The position numbers and the translations under genes are program-made. The notes under the pieces were generated by a model that saw nothing but the letters and a program-made list of their open reading frames with translations, searched no databases and was not told where the DNA came from. This document shows, piece after piece, positions 19,912 through 28,999 of a stretch of 64,000 nucleotides of DNA. Source of the stretch: Flavobacterium hydatis (GTDB lineage Bacteria; Bacteroidota; Bacteroidia; Flavobacteriales; Flavobacteriaceae); assembly GCF_000737695.1 (NCBI RefSeq), contig NZ_JPRM01000015.1, forward strand, positions 62,001 to 126,000. Direction: 5' to 3'. The stretch's first letter is position 1; the number at the start of each line of letters is the position of its first letter.

Positions 19912-20820
19912 ATGAATAATAAGGAAGGCAATAATAAAGGAAAAGGACCAAGAGCAAATAGCTCAAGACCTAACTCAAATAAGCCAAAACCTGCCATGCA
20001 AAAGCGTGCACAAGGGCCAAAAAAAGCGAAACCGATTACTAAGGTAGAGGAAGAAGCTGCTGCAAAAGCTGCCAAAAAACCGAATCAAGCACCTAAAAGA
20101 CAAAAGGCTGCCGATGAGATTCGTTTAAACAAATATATTGCTAATTCTGGGGCATGTTCTCGCCGTGATGCAGATATCTACATCCAGTCTGGAAATGTAA
20201 AAGTAAACGGAGTACCTGTTACAGAAATGGGATACTTAGTAAAACCAGGTGATACCGTTAATTTTGACGGAGCAGTTTTGACACCAGAAAAAAAAGAATA
20301 CATCTTATTAAACAAACCAAAAAACTTTACGACTGCTTTTGACGAAGGTCAGGAATACCGTAACGTATTAGAATTGGTTCGTGGTTCGACTAATGCAAAA
20401 ATTGCAGCAGTTGGTAGAATGGATAAAAACACTACAGGATTATTATTGTTTACAAATGATACTGATATGCTTCGTAAATTTACTTTACCAAGCCAGAAAT
20501 CATCTAAAATATACCAAGTTTCATTAGATAAAAACTTGAAATTTGAGGATTTAGAAAAAATAAACAAAGGATTAGTTCTTGACGGACACCGTGTTTTTGT
20601 AGAAGATATTAGCTACATCGACAATGAACCAAAAAGCGAAATTGGATTAAAATTACGTTCATCAAATGTAAAAGTAGTTCGATCTATTTTTGAACACTTT
20701 GACTACGATGTTTTACGTATTGACCGTGTATCTTTTGCTGGTTTAACCAAAAAGAATTTACCAAGAGGTAACTGGCGTTTTTTAACAGAACAGGAAATTA
20801 TCAATTTGAAGAACGTATAA
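19912..20820 (+). CDS. RluB/RsuA-type rRNA pseudouridine synthase
   Basis: A 302-residue enzyme that isomerises a uridine in ribosomal RNA. The first 60 residues are a Lys/Pro/Ala-rich extension, probably disordered and RNA-binding. An S4 RNA-binding domain follows (IRLNKYIANSGACSRRDAD), then the catalytic domain with the nucleophilic aspartate in GRMDKNTTGLLLFTND. The basic extension is common in Bacteroidota homologues. A clear terminator follows. RluB (23S position 2605) is the likeliest class, though RluE/F cannot be excluded. Confidence 0.92.
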   Translation: MNNKEGNNKGKGPRANSSRPNSNKPKPAMQKRAQGPKKAKPITKVEEEAAAKAAKKPNQAPKRQKAADEIRLNKYIANSGACSRRDADIYIQSGNVKVNGVPVTEMGYLVKPGDTVNFDGAVLTPEKKEYILLNKPKNFTTAFDEGQEYRNVLELVRGSTNAKIAAVGRMDKNTTGLLLFTNDTDMLRKFTLPSQKSSKIYQVSLDKNLKFEDLEKINKGLVLDGHRVFVEDISYIDNEPKSEIGLKLRSSNVKVVRSIFEHFDYDVLRIDRVSFAGLTKKNLPRGNWRFLTEQEIINLKNV

Positions 20821-20847
20821 TATCTTCAAATTATATATAAACGAGAG

Positions 20848-20885
20848 AATCCTATTTTACAAAAGTAAAATGGGATTTTTTTTTA
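20848..20885 (+). terminator. Terminator after the pseudouridine synthase gene
   Basis: AATCCTATTTTAC pairs with GTAAAATGGGATT (one G-T pair) around AAAA, followed by about eight more T residues. Confidence 0.88.
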
Positions 20886-20909
20886 ACTTAAAACTAAAGA
20901 ATATTATTC

Positions 20910-21509
20910 TTAAGAATTACTATTTGAAAAAATGTGATTGAAAATTGAGTTTGAAAATCTAGTTTTTCTTTTTTCTTCGACAACTTCGTAAGATGAGAAA
21001 CCTAAGATAATCTTGATTCCGAGAGGAATACTATTTAAAACACCTCTTTTTTGCTCTTCTAGCAATAACTGGAGGTCTTCTTGCACTTGTTTTTTATAGC
21101 TAAAATAAGAAAGAACTAAAAGTGCTGAAAAATTTAATACTTCGCGAGCAGTTTCGCTTTTAATACCAACTTCGTTAGAGACCATTTCGGTAATTCGCCC
21201 CTTCTTGTTATCAAAAATCCGCTTTAATAACTTATTCCCTTCGTCTTTGTAACAATCATCGACAGATAACAATCTTCCGGATTCAAAATCTATTTCTTTA
21301 TAAAAATCAGTAGCTCCTACAATCTCTACCAACTCATTATACAAACTGACTTCGTGTATTTTATTATAAACTCCTATTAAGATAGTTCCGATAGAAGCAT
21401 CAATTGCTTTAATTAATAAGGCGTCATTTTCAAAATAAAATTTATTCAGTTTTGAAACAACATTTGAAGAAATAAAACGTCTAAGTTCAATTTGTAAATT
21501 TGGATTCAT
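20910..21509 (-). CDS. DUF937 family protein
   Basis: A 199-residue, mostly helical protein starting MNPNLQIELRRF; an in-frame upstream start at 21563 would add 18 residues that look like spacer translation. The pattern IKAIDASIGTILIGVYNKI and the later GRITEMVSNEVGIKSETAREVLNFSALLVLSYF match DUF937, a domain of unknown function found in many bacteria. It is divergent from the ter cluster, with a 774-base gene-free gap between, so a shared control region is possible but not shown. Confidence 0.72.
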   Translation of the reverse strand: MNPNLQIELRRFISSNVVSKLNKFYFENDALLIKAIDASIGTILIGVYNKIHEVSLYNELVEIVGATDFYKEIDFESGRLLSVDDCYKDEGNKLLKRIFDNKKGRITEMVSNEVGIKSETAREVLNFSALLVLSYFSYKKQVQEDLQLLLEEQKRGVLNSIPLGIKIILGFSSYEVVEEKRKTRFSNSIFNHIFSNSNS

Positions 21510-22283
21510 TAATCTGGATTTTTTAATTAAAAATAATTTATACCAATTATAAATAATCGACAAAGTGTGGCATTTTATCGTTTATGTGATAAATGTATGT
21601 AAAATAATAACATATCCAAAAAAAACGTTAAAAATTTTTCCTCTCATTTACTTTATAATTACATCTCTAAGCTACAAACCCAATAAAACCGCTAATACTC
21701 TAAATATCAATACAAACTAAAACCTTAAAAAAAATTAAGAATTTACACAATAATATAGCAAATCAACAGTTCTTTTTTCTTTTTTTCAGAAACAATCCAG
21801 TGTTAACAAATCCTATAATTAATTTTTAACAAAAACATTTCGAAGTTATAATTTAGATGAAAAATACTACTTCCGTTTTCCTCATTCATCATTGTCTTGC
21901 TATTTTATTCAGATACACATTTTAAGAAAAACTTCTTTCTATAATTGCTTTCAAAATACCATAACACTACAAAATCATTAAGCGTTTAGATGATTGGGAT
22001 TTAAAACGAATCTAAAAAATTCAAAACACTCAATTACAACAAACTAAAAAGAATAAATTTTAGTAGGATTTAAGTTTTTCAAAACAAACAAAAGGAGAAA
22101 AAACTTTTTTTATATTAAGGATAGACACACTAAATCCTGTAATTTGCCTAAAATAGTCTTAAGTTATAAATAACGTGAAAAATAATAGAAAGAAAAACCT
22201 GTTTTTAGCATATTTAAATAGTTTAATGCAAAATTAAATTTTAATTTTAACCTTTTAAATTCGGTTTCACTTTATACCACAAT
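21510..22283. other. Gene-free 774-base stretch upstream of the ter cluster
   Basis: Very AT-rich sequence with many A-runs. It was scanned for promoters, hairpins and short genes. There is no exact TAnnTTTG element in a convincing position and no strong hairpin. A 22-codon ORF at 21857 has no support. The length is unusual for this genome, where spacers are mostly under 200 bases, so it may hold the ter cluster's regulatory region or a decayed gene. Confidence 0.5.
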
Positions 22284-22859
22284 ATGGCAATTAACTTACA
22301 GAAAGGGCAAAAAATAAATATTGGCTTATTAGATATAACTATTGGCTTAGGTTGGGATCCAAATGAAGGCACAGGAAGCAATTTTGATCTGGATGCTTCT
22401 GCAATTATGATTAATTCTGAAAGAAAACTTCTGGATGAAGATTATTTTGTTTTCTATAACAATCTCAAATCTCCCGACGGATCTCTGGAACATTCTGGTG
22501 ATGATCCAGACGGAAAAAGTAGCGATGGTGATGATGACGAAGCTATAAAAATTGACTTGACAAAAGTTGACCCAAGAGTAAAAGAAATCTTATTTGTAGT
22601 TACAATTGAAGATTACGAAAGAAGAAAACAAAACTTCGGACAAGTTAGAAACTCATACATAAGAATCGTAGACAATTCCACCCGAGAAGAAATAGCTAAA
22701 TACGAGTTAGACGAAGATTTCTCGATAGAAACAGGAATAGAATTTGGAAGGCTTTATAAAAGAAATGAACAATGGAGGTTTGAAGCTTCGGGGATAGGAT
22801 ACAGAGCCGATTTAGGTTACTTTTTAGAAAAGTATTATTCTGGTGAAATCATCAAATAA
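22284..22859 (+). CDS. TerD family protein (paralogue 1)
   Basis: A 191-residue TerD-fold protein, the first gene of the ter cluster. TerD proteins bind calcium in a beta-sandwich and take part in tellurite, phage and stress responses. The family N-terminus MAINLQKGQKI, the GLGWDP motif, the FDLDASA calcium loop and a second acidic loop (SSDGDDDEAIKID) are present. This copy is the most divergent of the three standard-type paralogues here: the region after residue 12 differs and the second acidic loop is longer. Confidence 0.93.
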   Translation: MAINLQKGQKINIGLLDITIGLGWDPNEGTGSNFDLDASAIMINSERKLLDEDYFVFYNNLKSPDGSLEHSGDDPDGKSSDGDDDEAIKIDLTKVDPRVKEILFVVTIEDYERRKQNFGQVRNSYIRIVDNSTREEIAKYELDEDFSIETGIEFGRLYKRNEQWRFEASGIGYRADLGYFLEKYYSGEIIK

Positions 22860-22966
22860 TTTCTAAACCTAGCCCAAAAACCCATTCGTTCATTAATAAT
22901 TACAGAAACAAATTGTTTTACCATTCAAAAAAACTCCTTTGAAGTGTTTTGAAACATTAAAATAAA

Positions 22967-23656
22967 ATGTTTTTAATTAAAATTAAAAGCTTGAAAATAA
23001 ATTACACAAACCACAGTCACCTTTCTTTTGATTTATGGCTAACATTAATAAAATCAAATCCCGAATTTAAAAGTAAAAGAAACTTACTATTCAAAGACTT
23101 TTTTGATGTAGATACTACAATCGAAAAGGTTAATGATGTTGTGCGTTATTATGATGCTTTATGCAATAACATAAACGAAAGAACTGGATTAAATATCGAC
23201 ACTTACGAAATTTACTATCTTATTCTTAGCGCACTAAATGTCAATATTAATGATTATGACACCACAAAATTAGAATTGTTTTATAAAGAAACTGAATTAT
23301 TATTTTTAAAATATAAACCTGAGCTTCTTTATGATAACATCCCACAACTTTTTAAAGAAATAACTCAACAAGAAAAGACAATTAATTTATTAAGCAATAC
23401 AGCTTTTATAAAAGGGAATACGCTTAGAAAAATACTGTCGCATTACGAACTGGATTCTTTCTTTAAATTTCAGATTTATTCGGATGAAGTGGGTCTTTCT
23501 AAACCAAATAACGAAATATTTCAAATGGTTTTTAACCAAGCAAATGAAATTAAACCAATAACCAAAAAAGGAATACTGCATGTAGGAGACAATATTGTGG
23601 CCGATTACAACGGAGCTATAAATTTTGGATTTGATGCACACCTATTAAAATTATAA
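22967..23656 (+). CDS. HAD-family phosphatase of the ter cluster
   Basis: A 229-residue HAD hydrolase. The nucleophile Asp22 lies in FDLWLTLIKSN, followed by LLSNTAF (motif II), the lysine in LSKPNNEIFQ (motif III) and GDNIVADYNGA (motif IV), so the active site is complete. A helical cap lies between motifs I and II. Ter clusters of other bacteria contain HAD enzymes thought to act with phosphoribosyltransferases in making a nucleoside-like metabolite. The adjacent gene here is a PRTase starting 2 bases later, which strongly suggests one pathway. The substrate is unknown. Confidence 0.85.
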   Translation: MFLIKIKSLKINYTNHSHLSFDLWLTLIKSNPEFKSKRNLLFKDFFDVDTTIEKVNDVVRYYDALCNNINERTGLNIDTYEIYYLILSALNVNINDYDTTKLELFYKETELLFLKYKPELLYDNIPQLFKEITQQEKTINLLSNTAFIKGNTLRKILSHYELDSFFKFQIYSDEVGLSKPNNEIFQMVFNQANEIKPITKKGILHVGDNIVADYNGAINFGFDAHLLKL

Positions 23657-23658
23657 AA

Positions 23659-24465
23659 GTGAATAAGAACTATAGTTTACATAAAATTCTTGAAAAAGAT
23701 AATTGCCCTTTTCAGGAAACAGAATACAGCCGATTTAAGTTTGGAGATAAGTTTTATGCAGAGAAATTTGCAAAAGAATTATTTGATGGCTTCGTAAATG
23801 AATATCATGACTTGATTTTATCTGATCAGGAAATTGTCATTCTTCCAAGTCCGTATTTATCGATACCAACTGCTTCTAACTTCTTGTGTTATTACTTTAA
23901 GAAACACCTTAATGCTTTCTTATTTAAAAACAACAAAAAAGCATCTATCGAATCTAAAATATACCGAAATCAAACCTACGTTACCGATTATGGGAATTTA
24001 GATTTTGAAGAAAGAGTACGATTAATATCGAATGATACGTATTATATCGACAGGAATTTTATCGAGGGAAAACTTTGCATTTTTGTAGATGATATTAAAA
24101 TAACCGGAAGTCACGAACATACGGTAAACAAAATACTAAATCAGTACAACGTAAATGGTGATTTTATATTTTTATATTTTGCTGAGTTAATAAACAAAGA
24201 CATTCATCCTAATATAGAGAATCATTACAATTATTTTTCGGTTAAGAATGTTGAGGATATAGCGAGTATTATAAACAGCGACCATTTTCAGTACAACACT
24301 CGAATTGTAAAGTTTATATTAAGTCTTAATGAAGATGAATTTGCCTATTTGGTAAACAATATATCTACAAAGAAAAGCAATGATTTATTTCATCTTGCGA
24401 TAAGTAATAATTACCATCAGATTATAGAATACAAGAACAATATTAACGTAATAAAAATAGATTAA
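23659..24465 (+). CDS. Phosphoribosyltransferase-like protein of the ter cluster
   Basis: A 268-residue protein starting at GTG. The PRPP-binding loop of type I phosphoribosyltransferases is visible as FVDDIKITGSHEHT at about residues 142-155: two acidic residues followed by the TG turn. The N-terminal half (EIVILPSPYLSIPTASNF) provides the expected first strand region. The last 60 residues are helical and have no recognised domain. It is tightly coupled to the upstream HAD gene and 3 bases from the next TerD. PRTase-HAD pairs are known components of ter systems; the base or acceptor used is not known. Confidence 0.8.
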   Translation: MNKNYSLHKILEKDNCPFQETEYSRFKFGDKFYAEKFAKELFDGFVNEYHDLILSDQEIVILPSPYLSIPTASNFLCYYFKKHLNAFLFKNNKKASIESKIYRNQTYVTDYGNLDFEERVRLISNDTYYIDRNFIEGKLCIFVDDIKITGSHEHTVNKILNQYNVNGDFIFLYFAELINKDIHPNIENHYNYFSVKNVEDIASIINSDHFQYNTRIVKFILSLNEDEFAYLVNNISTKKSNDLFHLAISNNYHQIIEYKNNINVIKID

Positions 24466-24468
24466 ACT

Positions 24469-25023
24469 ATGGCTATCAATTTACAAAAAGGGCAAAGAGA
24501 AAACATAAATGCCCCAAAATTCACAATTGGTTTAGGATGGGATACAAACAACAGCTCAACAGGATCTGGATTTGATCTTGATGCATCTGTGTTTATATTG
24601 GGTGAGAACAAAAAAATAATTTCTGACTCTCATTTTATCTTTTACAACAATTTAAAATCACCAGACGAGTCTGTAATACACACAGGAGATAACTTAACTG
24701 GAGACGGAGATGGAGATGATGAGCAAATAAAAATAGACTTTACAAAAATTGATGCTGCAGTAAAAGAAATTTGCATTGTAGTTACGATTCACGATGCTGT
24801 AGCCAGAAAACAAAATTTCGGGCAAGTTCGTAATTCATTCATCAGAATTGTAGATGATAGCAATAATACCGAAATGCTGAAATACGAATTAGAAGAAGAT
24901 TTCTCTATAGAAACAGCAGTAGAATTCGGAAGAATATACAATAAAGACGGACAATGGAAATTTGAAGCTATTGGCGCAGGAATGAAAGGCGGATTAGAAG
25001 ATTACTTAAATAAATATAACTAA
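24469..25023 (+). CDS. TerD family protein (paralogue 2)
   Basis: A 184-residue standard TerD protein. MAINLQKGQRENI at the start, IGLGWDTN, GFDLDASVF and the calcium loop GDGDGDDEQIKID are all intact. RKQNFGQVRNSFIRIVD and the C-terminal GGLEDYLNKYN complete the domain. It is very similar to paralogue 4 (27729-28280), and both are followed by a long-type TerD, so the pair looks duplicated. It starts 3 bases after the PRTase gene. Confidence 0.95.
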   Translation: MAINLQKGQRENINAPKFTIGLGWDTNNSSTGSGFDLDASVFILGENKKIISDSHFIFYNNLKSPDESVIHTGDNLTGDGDGDDEQIKIDFTKIDAAVKEICIVVTIHDAVARKQNFGQVRNSFIRIVDDSNNTEMLKYELEEDFSIETAVEFGRIYNKDGQWKFEAIGAGMKGGLEDYLNKYN

Positions 25024-25027
25024 GATT

Positions 25028-25636
25028 ATGGCAATTAATTTAGAAAAAGGACAACGTATCAATCTTGAAAAAAGTAATGGTACAAAATTACAAAACATTT
25101 GTGTAGGAGTAAATTGGGGTGCAATCGAGAAAAAGGGGCTTTTCGGAACAAAAAAAGAGCCAGTAGATTTAGATGCAAGTTGTGCCGTTTATGACGACAA
25201 AAAAAATCACATCGACTCTGTAAATTTCAGAAAACTACAATCAAACGACCAAGCTATCAAACATAGTGGTGATGATTTAACTGGAGATATTAATGGAGAC
25301 GACGGATTAGACAATGAAGTTATTACTCTAGATTTTTCTAGATTATCACCTTCTGCAAATCACGTTGCTTTTTTCATCAACAGTTTTAGAGGTCAGGATT
25401 TTAAAGATATTCCTTTTGCATCTATTCGCATCTACGAAGGAACTCCAACAAGAGTTAGTCAGGAATTTGCTCGTTATGATGTTGCAAACGATTCTTCTTT
25501 TGCAGGTAATGTATCTATGGTACTTGGTGTTTTTTACAAAAGAAACGATGAGTGGAAATTTAGTGCAATTGGTGCTCCAACAAGAGATAAAAAACTAGAG
25601 GAAACAATCCTTACAATTCAACAAAACCACTTATAA
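25028..25636 (+). CDS. Long-type TerD family protein (paralogue 3)
   Basis: A 202-residue TerD variant. It keeps the MAINLEKGQRI start but replaces GLGWD with CVGVNWGAIEKKG, inserts a short basic loop (LFGTKKEPV) before the DLDAS motif, and carries an acidic loop GDDGLDNEVITLDF. This type is shared with paralogue 5. The variant may have a different ligand or partner from the standard TerD proteins. It starts 4 bases after paralogue 2. Confidence 0.92.
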   Translation: MAINLEKGQRINLEKSNGTKLQNICVGVNWGAIEKKGLFGTKKEPVDLDASCAVYDDKKNHIDSVNFRKLQSNDQAIKHSGDDLTGDINGDDGLDNEVITLDFSRLSPSANHVAFFINSFRGQDFKDIPFASIRIYEGTPTRVSQEFARYDVANDSSFAGNVSMVLGVFYKRNDEWKFSAIGAPTRDKKLEETILTIQQNHL

Positions 25637-25642
25637 AATAAC

Positions 25643-26731
25643 ATGATAGATAATCAATTAGTTACACAGGAAAATCTTGCGTTAATTGACAAAGATGGAA
25701 ATGTAAACTTGGCTACAATTACCGAAGCTGAAGTAAATAGTTACAAATCGATTTCGAATCAGTTAAATGAAAACGACGCCAATTCTATCTTGAATTATGG
25801 TGCCGAAATTCAAAACTCTATCGCCAAACAAAGTGATACCTTCTTAACCAACGTTAGAACATATAACTCTGGAGAAGTAGGAACTTTGATTAACGATTTA
25901 TTGACAGAATTAAATTATGTAGATATTGATCAATTAGATCAAGGTCCGTTTAAAAGATTTCTTTCTAAAATTCCAATCCTTAATAAATTAGTTACGGATG
26001 TAAAAAAATTATTCCAGCAATACGATAAAATTACTGTAAACATAGACAAGATCAGTAATAAGGTAAAAGCAGGAATGATAAACTCTGTAAAAGACAACAG
26101 CGCACTACAAACTATGTTTGATGGTAATGTTGGACTTATCAAGGAGATGGAAAAACACGTTATTGCAGGACAAATTCGTTTTAAAGAATTAAACGAAGAA
26201 CTTGCAGTAATGGAAGCTAACACAGCACAATATCAGGATTATCAAATTTCGGACAAAAGAAATTTCATAAATCGTCTTGATAAGCGTTTAGCCGACATGA
26301 AAATTGTTCGTTTTATAATGTTGCAATCTCTTGCGCAAATACGTGTGGTACAAAACAACAACACCTCTATTGCCGAAAAAGCGCAATCTATCTTAACGAC
26401 AACAATGCCAGTTTGGAAAAACCAACTTACATTAGCCGTTGCTTTACAAAGACAAAAACAGAATATCGAAATTCAGCGTAAAGTATCTGAGACAACAAAT
26501 ACCATCTTGCAGAAAAATGCCGAAATGCTAAAACAAAACAGCATAGAAGTAGCAAGAGAAAATGAAAATACAATTGTCTCGCTAGAAACATTGAAAATGA
26601 CAACAAAATCTTTAATAGACACGTTGACAGAAGTAAAACAAATTCACGAACAAGGTACAGAAACCAGAAGACAACTAGACGCTGGATTACAAAGCCTTGA
26701 AACCGAATTAAAAAAAGGTGTTATAAGCTAA
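25643..26731 (+). CDS. TelA-family toxic anion resistance protein
   Basis: A 362-residue, almost entirely helical protein of the TelA/KlaA family, linked to tellurite and other stress resistance. The segment DNSALQTMFDGNVGLIKEMEKHVIAGQIRFKEL (split here for length: residues about 150-185) is the family core, and long coiled-coil regions follow to the C-terminus. No membrane segment or signal peptide is present. It starts 6 bases after TerD paralogue 3 and precedes an unrecognised gene by 22 bases. The biochemical activity of TelA is not established. Confidence 0.92.
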   Translation: MIDNQLVTQENLALIDKDGNVNLATITEAEVNSYKSISNQLNENDANSILNYGAEIQNSIAKQSDTFLTNVRTYNSGEVGTLINDLLTELNYVDIDQLDQGPFKRFLSKIPILNKLVTDVKKLFQQYDKITVNIDKISNKVKAGMINSVKDNSALQTMFDGNVGLIKEMEKHVIAGQIRFKELNEELAVMEANTAQYQDYQISDKRNFINRLDKRLADMKIVRFIMLQSLAQIRVVQNNNTSIAEKAQSILTTTMPVWKNQLTLAVALQRQKQNIEIQRKVSETTNTILQKNAEMLKQNSIEVARENENTIVSLETLKMTTKSLIDTLTEVKQIHEQGTETRRQLDAGLQSLETELKKGVIS

Positions 26732-26753
26732 TTGAACATAAGAAATCAATTAA

Positions 26754-27719
26754 ATGCAAGAGGAAGAGGAACGGTTCGTTCAAATAATAAAAGATAGTAA
26801 CAGGAGACTTGTGATTTTAGAATTGTTAGCCAATTTCTTTAATCACAGGGACCTTGTTAATACCTTAATAAAAACAAAAATAATCCACTCTCTTTTTCAA
26901 AACAACCGCACATTAGACATTAATAAATTAGAATTATTTCACATTCAGTTTACAAATAGTCTCATTGATTTGTTTCAGAAAATCAAGAAATCAAAAGAAC
27001 AACAATATCTTTTAATTACTGATGAAATATATATTAATGATGACGTTGTTTCTAAATTAAAAGTCGAAATCGGAGAAGCCAAGTTTGCCAAGCAAACACA
27101 AGTGCACGCTCTAAATATGTCTAAAAAAATTGAACAGCTCTATCAATTATTTGCAACAGAAAAAGAAGATTTTTTTAACTGGAATGAGATTACGATATTT
27201 TCAGATAGTGTTCAATCCGAATATTATAGAGAAATAAATCTGGAACAATACGAGCAGCTCACACCCGCTAGCAATAGTTTGTATGAAAACTCGTTTGTTA
27301 AGTTCGAAAGAAAACTTTTAGGAAGATTAAACATTCTTAAATTTAAAATCAAATTCATGTGTGGGCTAGTTTATAATAATGAAGTTGTCGAAGCGTATGA
27401 ATTTAGAGATTCAAACGACAAATTTATTTTTATTGCCAAAGACAAATCCTTCTATTTTCTAGACCACGAAAGAGCAAAAGGAATTGATTTTTCAAAAAAT
27501 AGCTCATCAAAAGAGCAAATCGTAATGGAGTTAACAGCAAAAAATGCTGATTTAAAATTAGAGCTTAGTACAATAAAAACAATACTACCAGATACAGTTC
27601 AAGAAGTATTAAAAGAGTATCTGGACAAAATTTCATCTGTAGATTTTCTTGATGAGTTACAAAATGTAGATGAACAGACCAATATTTTAAAAACAATGTT
27701 AAATATTAATATAAATTAA
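26754..27719 (+). CDS. Unrecognised 321-residue protein of the ter cluster
   Basis: No domain was recognised. The N-terminal third is helical and rich in Lys, Glu and Ile (a region starting MQEEEERFVQIIKDSNRR). A middle part contains KFMCGLVYNNEVVEAYEF and FIFIAKDKSFYFLDHERAKG, which read as beta strands and may form a small domain. Residues 255-320 look like a coiled coil. No signal peptide or membrane segment is seen. It is locked between TelA and TerD paralogue 4 with spacers of 22 and 9 bases, so it is very likely part of the same operon and system. It could be a TelA partner; this is inference. Confidence 0.75.
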   Translation: MQEEEERFVQIIKDSNRRLVILELLANFFNHRDLVNTLIKTKIIHSLFQNNRTLDINKLELFHIQFTNSLIDLFQKIKKSKEQQYLLITDEIYINDDVVSKLKVEIGEAKFAKQTQVHALNMSKKIEQLYQLFATEKEDFFNWNEITIFSDSVQSEYYREINLEQYEQLTPASNSLYENSFVKFERKLLGRLNILKFKIKFMCGLVYNNEVVEAYEFRDSNDKFIFIAKDKSFYFLDHERAKGIDFSKNSSSKEQIVMELTAKNADLKLELSTIKTILPDTVQEVLKEYLDKISSVDFLDELQNVDEQTNILKTMLNININ

Positions 27720-27728
27720 AAACATAAA

Positions 27729-28280
27729 ATGGCAATTAATTTAGAAAAAGGACAAAGACAAAGCATCGATGCACCAAAATTTACTGTAGGATTAGGATGG
27801 GATAGTAATTCTAGCAGCACAGGAGAAAGTTTTGACTTAGATGCATCAATATTTTTAGTTGGAGCAAATGGTAAAATTCCTAGTGATAACCATTTCGTTT
27901 ATTACAACAACTTAAAATCACCAGATCAGGCAGTAATACACACCGGAGATAACTTAACTGGTGCTGGCGACGGAGACGATGAAAAAATACAAATAGATTT
28001 ATCAAAAATTGCACCCGAGGTAAACGAAATCTCGTTTGTAGTTACGATACATCATGCCGATACAAGAAGACAAAATTTTGGACAAATACGTAATTCGTTT
28101 ATCAGAATCCTAGATCAATCGAATGTAGAATTGGTTAAATACGAACTAGACGAAGATTTCTCTATAGAAACTGCAGTAGAATTTGGAAGAATTTACAAAA
28201 GAAACGAAGAGTGGAAATTTGAAGCAGTAGGTATAGGAATGAAAGGTGGTCTACAAGATTATTTAAACAAATACAACTAA
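27729..28280 (+). CDS. TerD family protein (paralogue 4)
   Basis: A 183-residue standard TerD protein with intact motifs: MAINLEKGQRQSI, VGLGWDSN, SFDLDASIF and the calcium loop GAGDGDDEKIQIDL, then RRQNFGQIRNSFIRILD. It differs from paralogue 2 mainly at surface positions. Nine bases separate it from the upstream unknown gene and six from the next TerD. Confidence 0.95.
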   Translation: MAINLEKGQRQSIDAPKFTVGLGWDSNSSSTGESFDLDASIFLVGANGKIPSDNHFVYYNNLKSPDQAVIHTGDNLTGAGDGDDEKIQIDLSKIAPEVNEISFVVTIHHADTRRQNFGQIRNSFIRILDQSNVELVKYELDEDFSIETAVEFGRIYKRNEEWKFEAVGIGMKGGLQDYLNKYN

Positions 28281-28286
28281 AAACAC

Positions 28287-28946
28287 ATGGCAATTAATTT
28301 AACCAAAGGGCAAAAAATTGACTTAAGAAAATCAAGCGGAGAATCATTAACCAGTTTTTGTGTTGGTGTAAACTGGGGAGCTATAGAAACCAAAGGATTC
28401 TTAGGTTTATCAAAAAACGTAAAAGATGTAGATCTTGATTTGAGCTGCATATTAGTAGATGACCAGAACAAACTTTGCGATCATTTATATTCTCCATTAT
28501 ACCGTCTTGAGGCTTTACAACAATTTGGGTTAACCAAAGGTAAATTATTAAGCAACGATGGTGCATTAAAACATACGGGAGATGATCTTGCGGGAGATAA
28601 AGGTGGCGATGATGGCTTGGATAATGAAATCATAACCGTAGATTTGTCGAAAATTAATGCAAAAGTAACCCAGATATTTTTCTTTTTGAATAATGCTGGA
28701 GCCGAAGATTTTTCGCAAATACCGTATGCAAAAATAAGAATGTACGAAGGAACGCCAACAAAGGTAATTTCGGAGTTCGCAACCTATAATGTTTCTGCCG
28801 ATAGACAATACACAAAAAAGCGTTCTATCATCATGGGAAAATTATACAAACGCGATAACGAATGGAGATTTAGTGCAATTGGTGATCCTACAGAAGATAC
28901 TTTTTTGGGGCAAACTGCCCAAAGAATACTTCAGTCTTATTTATAA
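28287..28946 (+). CDS. Long-type TerD family protein (paralogue 5)
   Basis: A 219-residue TerD variant of the same kind as paralogue 3: CVGVNWGAIETKG in place of GLGWD, and an acidic loop GDDGLDNEIITVDL. It also has an extra loop of about 20 residues (around HLYSPLYRLEALQQFGLT) between the DLDLS motif and the acidic loop, missing in paralogue 3. Three cysteines lie in the N-terminal half. The insertion could be a partner-binding loop. Confidence 0.92.
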   Translation: MAINLTKGQKIDLRKSSGESLTSFCVGVNWGAIETKGFLGLSKNVKDVDLDLSCILVDDQNKLCDHLYSPLYRLEALQQFGLTKGKLLSNDGALKHTGDDLAGDKGGDDGLDNEIITVDLSKINAKVTQIFFFLNNAGAEDFSQIPYAKIRMYEGTPTKVISEFATYNVSADRQYTKKRSIIMGKLYKRDNEWRFSAIGDPTEDTFLGQTAQRILQSYL

Positions 28947-28999
28947 TAAATAAACAAATAAATCTAAATAAATAATAAATCTCAACTTAATAAACAATA

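Noticed and set aside
21857..21925. 22-codon open frame in the gap before the ter cluster
   Set aside because: Too short, no promoter element and no recognisable signal.
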